From NCBI GenBank assembly GCA_049325415.1, contig JBMOLL010000038.1:1-15144 (forward strand): DNA of 15,144 nt, written 5' to 3'. The notes under the pieces were generated by a model, which saw nothing but the letters and a program-made list of their open reading frames with translations, did not search any database and was not told the DNA's origin. Position 1 is the stretch's first letter. Every line of letters begins with the position of its first letter. This document shows positions 15,144 through 15,144 of the stretch, one piece after another. Both the position numbers and the translations under genes were made by a program. The DNA comes from JBMOLL01 sp049325415. Its GTDB lineage: Bacteria > Bacteroidota > Bacteroidia > Bacteroidales > GCA-2748055.

Positions 15144-15144
15144 C
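14975..15144. repeat. 39/42-bp coding minisatellite
   Basis: Tandem units start at 14975, 15017, 15059, 15098 and 15137, with spacings of 42, 42, 39 and 39 bp, all multiples of three. Each opens with GGCTGGG and ends with ACTGCTGCTGCT on the plus strand. They encode the Ser-rich peptide repeat on the minus strand. The array runs off the window. Confidence 0.9.

Overview
The window reads as ordinary chromosomal DNA of a member of the Bacteroidota, most likely Bacteroidales or Marinilabiliales-like. Several signs agree. The clearest promoters match the Bacteroidota -7 consensus TAnnTTTG. Almost every gene lacks a strong Shine-Dalgarno sequence. The two type I signal peptidases have the long form usual in this phylum. 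The block dapB-lepB-lepB-wbqC is, from memory, a Bacteroidota arrangement. PKD lipoproteins, DPP IV and FadL-like outer-membrane proteins are also typical.

Layout. Positions 1-622 hold two tRNA-Leu genes (GAG and CAG anticodons) on the minus strand. A strong terminator follows them, and three tandem ~107-bp units precede them, each repeating the tRNA promoter region and the first 15 nt of the tRNA. A minus-strand PKD-domain lipoprotein follows (671-1696). Divergent from it are a secreted dipeptidyl peptidase IV (1812-3983) and, 14 bp later, a YgiQ-type radical SAM protein (3998-5851). Next is the classical translation operon thrS-infC-rpmI-rplT (5966-9168), with its own promoter and terminator. 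In it infC appears to start at AUA behind the only strong Shine-Dalgarno sequence that I found at a gene start in the window. A second operon, dapB-lepB-lepB-wbqC (9270-13380), begins just after that terminator and ends in a terminator shared with the convergent FadL-like outer-membrane protein gene (13415-14866, minus). At the right edge is the 3' end of a minus-strand gene for a serine-rich repeat protein.

Functionally the window combines translation (two leucine tRNAs, threonyl-tRNA synthetase, IF3, L35, L20), lysine/diaminopimelate synthesis (DapB), protein export (two LepB), periplasmic peptide breakdown (DPP IV) and cell-envelope proteins.

I found no CRISPR array, phage, insertion sequence, defence system or new multigene system. 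The items most worth checking are the tRNA-Leu promoter/5'-stub array, the AUA start of infC, and the uncertain 5' end of the WbqC-like gene.
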